The position numbers were made by a program, and so were the translations under genes. From NCBI GenBank assembly GCA_032622095.1, contig CP136067.1, forward strand, positions 192,972,052-193,036,051: 64,000 bases of DNA, in the 5' to 3' direction. Shown one piece after another: positions 63,469 to 64,000 of the stretch. The notes below the pieces were generated by a model. The model made no database searches, was not told where the DNA came from, and saw only the letters and a program-made list of their open reading frames with translations. The DNA comes from Siphonodentalium dalli (taxonomy: Eukaryota; Mollusca; Scaphopoda; Gadilida; Siphonodentaliidae). Position 1 is the stretch's first letter; each line of letters opens with the position of its first letter.

Positions 63469-64000
63469 TACTCCATAAGATATATTCAAATCAATGATGA
63501 AAAGGAACCTACATAGTCATACTCATGAATGAGCAGTTGTAATTTACCTTTTTGTAGTTTTGATCAAGACCAAGAACTTTAATTGTCAGTACTAATATGA
63601 TCATACGCTAGAATAATTAACGAACCAAAGCTAAACTACTCACATGAGGGTATCTGTAGCGTCTAAAACAATTCTTATTAAGATCACTTTATAGATTCCC
63701 ACCAAATAAGATTGACATGCATAAGGCTTATATTTCGTGTCGGTAATTATAAATAGTTATATACATGTATGTTGTCGAGAGTGGAACTGGACCTAACCAT
63801 TATATTACTTGGCATGCTGGGGGAGCTCTCCGCTTGAGGTAATCATTACGCAGGCTAGATTGAGAAGCGTGTCCATTTCATAATGTTCATTTCATTCATA
63901 ACATGTCATCATGTCGATTTCAATGATAGTCGACAAACAACGTCATCATGTAAGTTTCCCAATTGACCGAATTTGAGTGGAACTGAATGTATCTTCTGCT
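63469..64000. other. Unassigned stretch to window end
   Basis: A 20-codon minus-strand segment ending at a donor-like GTAAAT (about 63547-63605) was considered as an exon and not accepted. Nothing else recognised. Confidence 0.35.

Noticed and set aside
63547-63605. Minus-strand 'TIKVLGLDQNYKK' before a GTAAAT donor, reminiscent of a ubiquitin-like N-terminus.
   Set aside because: Too short, no continuation exon found, and an in-frame stop excludes it as the missing ANKMY2 exon 1.

Overview
This is eukaryotic, AT-rich DNA that is dominated by repeats. Short molluscan-type motifs (ACATGTA, ACCGGTA) recur, and the two recognisable genes are animal genes. I infer a marine invertebrate, most likely a lophotrochozoan such as a mollusc; the sequence alone does not fix the species. 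There is no operon structure, and I saw no CRISPR array, rRNA or tRNA.

Genes. (1) An apparently intronless HEXIM gene, the P-TEFb/7SK regulator, lies on the minus strand at 10343-11203 with a TATA box upstream. (2) Ten coding exons of ANKMY2 (ankyrin-repeat and MYND zinc-finger protein) lie on the minus strand between 56813 and 39673. All junctions have GT/AG ends and consistent phases, giving a 416-codon reading frame through the stop codon. The short N-terminal exon was not found. (3) A single possible extracellular exon at 13496-13683 is much weaker. The two firm genes have no evident functional link: one acts on transcription elongation, the other on ciliary cyclase trafficking and Hedgehog signalling.

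Layout. 1-10 kb: no firm gene, several MITEs and a giant near-perfect palindrome (7622-8996). 10.3-11.4 kb: HEXIM. 13.5-25.5 kb: candidate exon, several TIR elements (three flanked by 8-bp direct repeats), a (CAT)n microsatellite and a 24-copy 50-bp minisatellite. 25.7-39.3 kb: MITE clusters with nesting, a 51-bp minisatellite, a field of GCGCTTAAGCGC-like palindromes and a G/C-run transposon. 39.4-56.8 kb: ANKMY2, whose introns hold MITEs and a decayed hAT transposase. 57-64 kb: a tandem repeat split by a transposon, then more MITEs.

Mobile DNA is the main story. At least four MITE groups can be sorted by target-site duplications visible here: TA (mariner-like, CAGTAATGCCC ends), TTAA (piggyBac-like, CCCTTT or AGGTACTC ends) and 8 bp (hAT-like, CAAGCCTG or TAGGG ends). 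Several insertions can be proved inside the window by comparing a filled copy with an empty paralogous copy.
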